5,727 nt of DNA from SVEL01 sp045126215 (GTDB lineage Bacteria; Bacillota; Clostridia; Lachnospirales; Lachnospiraceae), in contig JBGVOD010000049.1 of assembly GCA_045126215.1 (NCBI GenBank), positions 1 to 5,727 on the forward strand. Reading direction: 5' to 3'. Positions within the stretch are counted from its first letter, which is position 1. Every line of letters starts with the position of its first letter. Shown here piece after piece: positions 5,595 to 5,727 of the stretch. Position numbers and translations under genes: made by a program. The notes beneath the pieces are model-generated. The model was not told where the DNA came from, searched no databases, and saw only the letters and a program-made list of their open reading frames with translations.

Positions 5595-5644
5595 AGTAAA
5601 TTTACTGTCAGTTAGGAGTAATCAGGGAATCCCTTAGATATCTA
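5595..5644. promoter_or_regulatory. Cluster of short palindromes upstream of the ABC operon (candidate operator region)
   Basis: Three perfect short palindromes lie within 50 bp between the two candidate promoters: AGTAAATTTACT (5595-5606), AGGGAATCCCT (5624-5634, single-base centre) and TAGATATCTA (5635-5644). Their position fits a regulator binding site or a structured leader of the distal transcript. None matches an operator I can name, and short AT-rich palindromes arise by chance. Confidence 0.3.
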
Positions 5645-5665
5645 GATTTTAACTTTTTTCTTTAT

Positions 5666-5694
5666 ATCTTACATATCTTTCATTTTCTTGTCAA
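5666..5694 (-). promoter_or_regulatory. Distal candidate promoter reading toward the ABC operon
   Basis: TTGACA (5689-5694) and TAAGAT (5666-5671) on the minus strand are spaced by 17 bases. A start near 5659 would give a leader of about 175 nt that crosses the palindromes and the proximal promoter. I see no gene between 5486 and 5727, so the ABC operon is its only visible target. Confidence 0.55.
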
Positions 5695-5727
5695 AACATT
5701 ATTACAATATTTTTATCTGTTCACGAA

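Overview
The window looks like chromosomal DNA from a low-GC, Gram-positive member of the Clostridia, most plausibly a gut-type Lachnospiraceae relative. The signs are AT-rich coding and spacer DNA, strong GGAGG ribosome binding sites, near-consensus sigma-A promoters with extended -10 elements, lipoprotein signal peptides with lipobox cysteines, a tRNA gene without an encoded CCA, and clostridial-looking protein sequences. The genus is inference only. All protein genes are on the minus strand; the only plus-strand gene is a tRNA.

Right to left, in the direction of transcription, the window starts with about 240 bases of AT-rich regulatory DNA (5486-5727) holding two candidate promoters and three small palindromes. 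A compact three-gene ABC importer operon of the NitT/TauT/SsuABC type follows: a substrate-binding lipoprotein (4442-5485), a permease (3685-4470, overlapping the first gene) and a short ATPase (3098-3679, five bases after the permease). The substrate cannot be read from the sequence.

The middle (2662-3097) is the most unusual part. A tRNA-Leu(UAG) gene with a good promoter runs rightward into a perfect 19-bp inverted-repeat terminator, which can also stop leftward transcription from the ABC operon. Beyond it is a GC-rich island of about 110 bp (about 56% GC by count over 2971-3080) with a tRNA-minihelix-like hairpin on the minus strand, an 8-bp-arm palindrome, a short direct repeat, and an exact 17-bp copy of the tRNA-Leu 3' end plus its next four bases. 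It resembles a mobile-element scar, an attachment-site duplication or a dispersed repeat, and lies next to the 3' end of the ATPase gene.

Left of the tRNA, a DJ-1/PfpI-family gene (2107-2661) with its own promoter is followed 20 bases later by a lipoprotein gene (1133-2086). The lipoprotein has an Ig-like domain, a low-complexity linker built on a hexapeptide (18-bp DNA) repeat, and an unassigned C-terminal domain. The trigger factor gene tig (1-1049, cut by the window edge) follows with a fully consensus promoter. No terminator separates the lipoprotein gene from tig, so read-through is likely. The clear functions are chaperoning of nascent proteins (tig), small-molecule import (ABC operon), translation (tRNA-Leu) and probably stress or redox protection (DJ-1 family). 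I found no defence system, CRISPR array, intact transposase or integrase gene.
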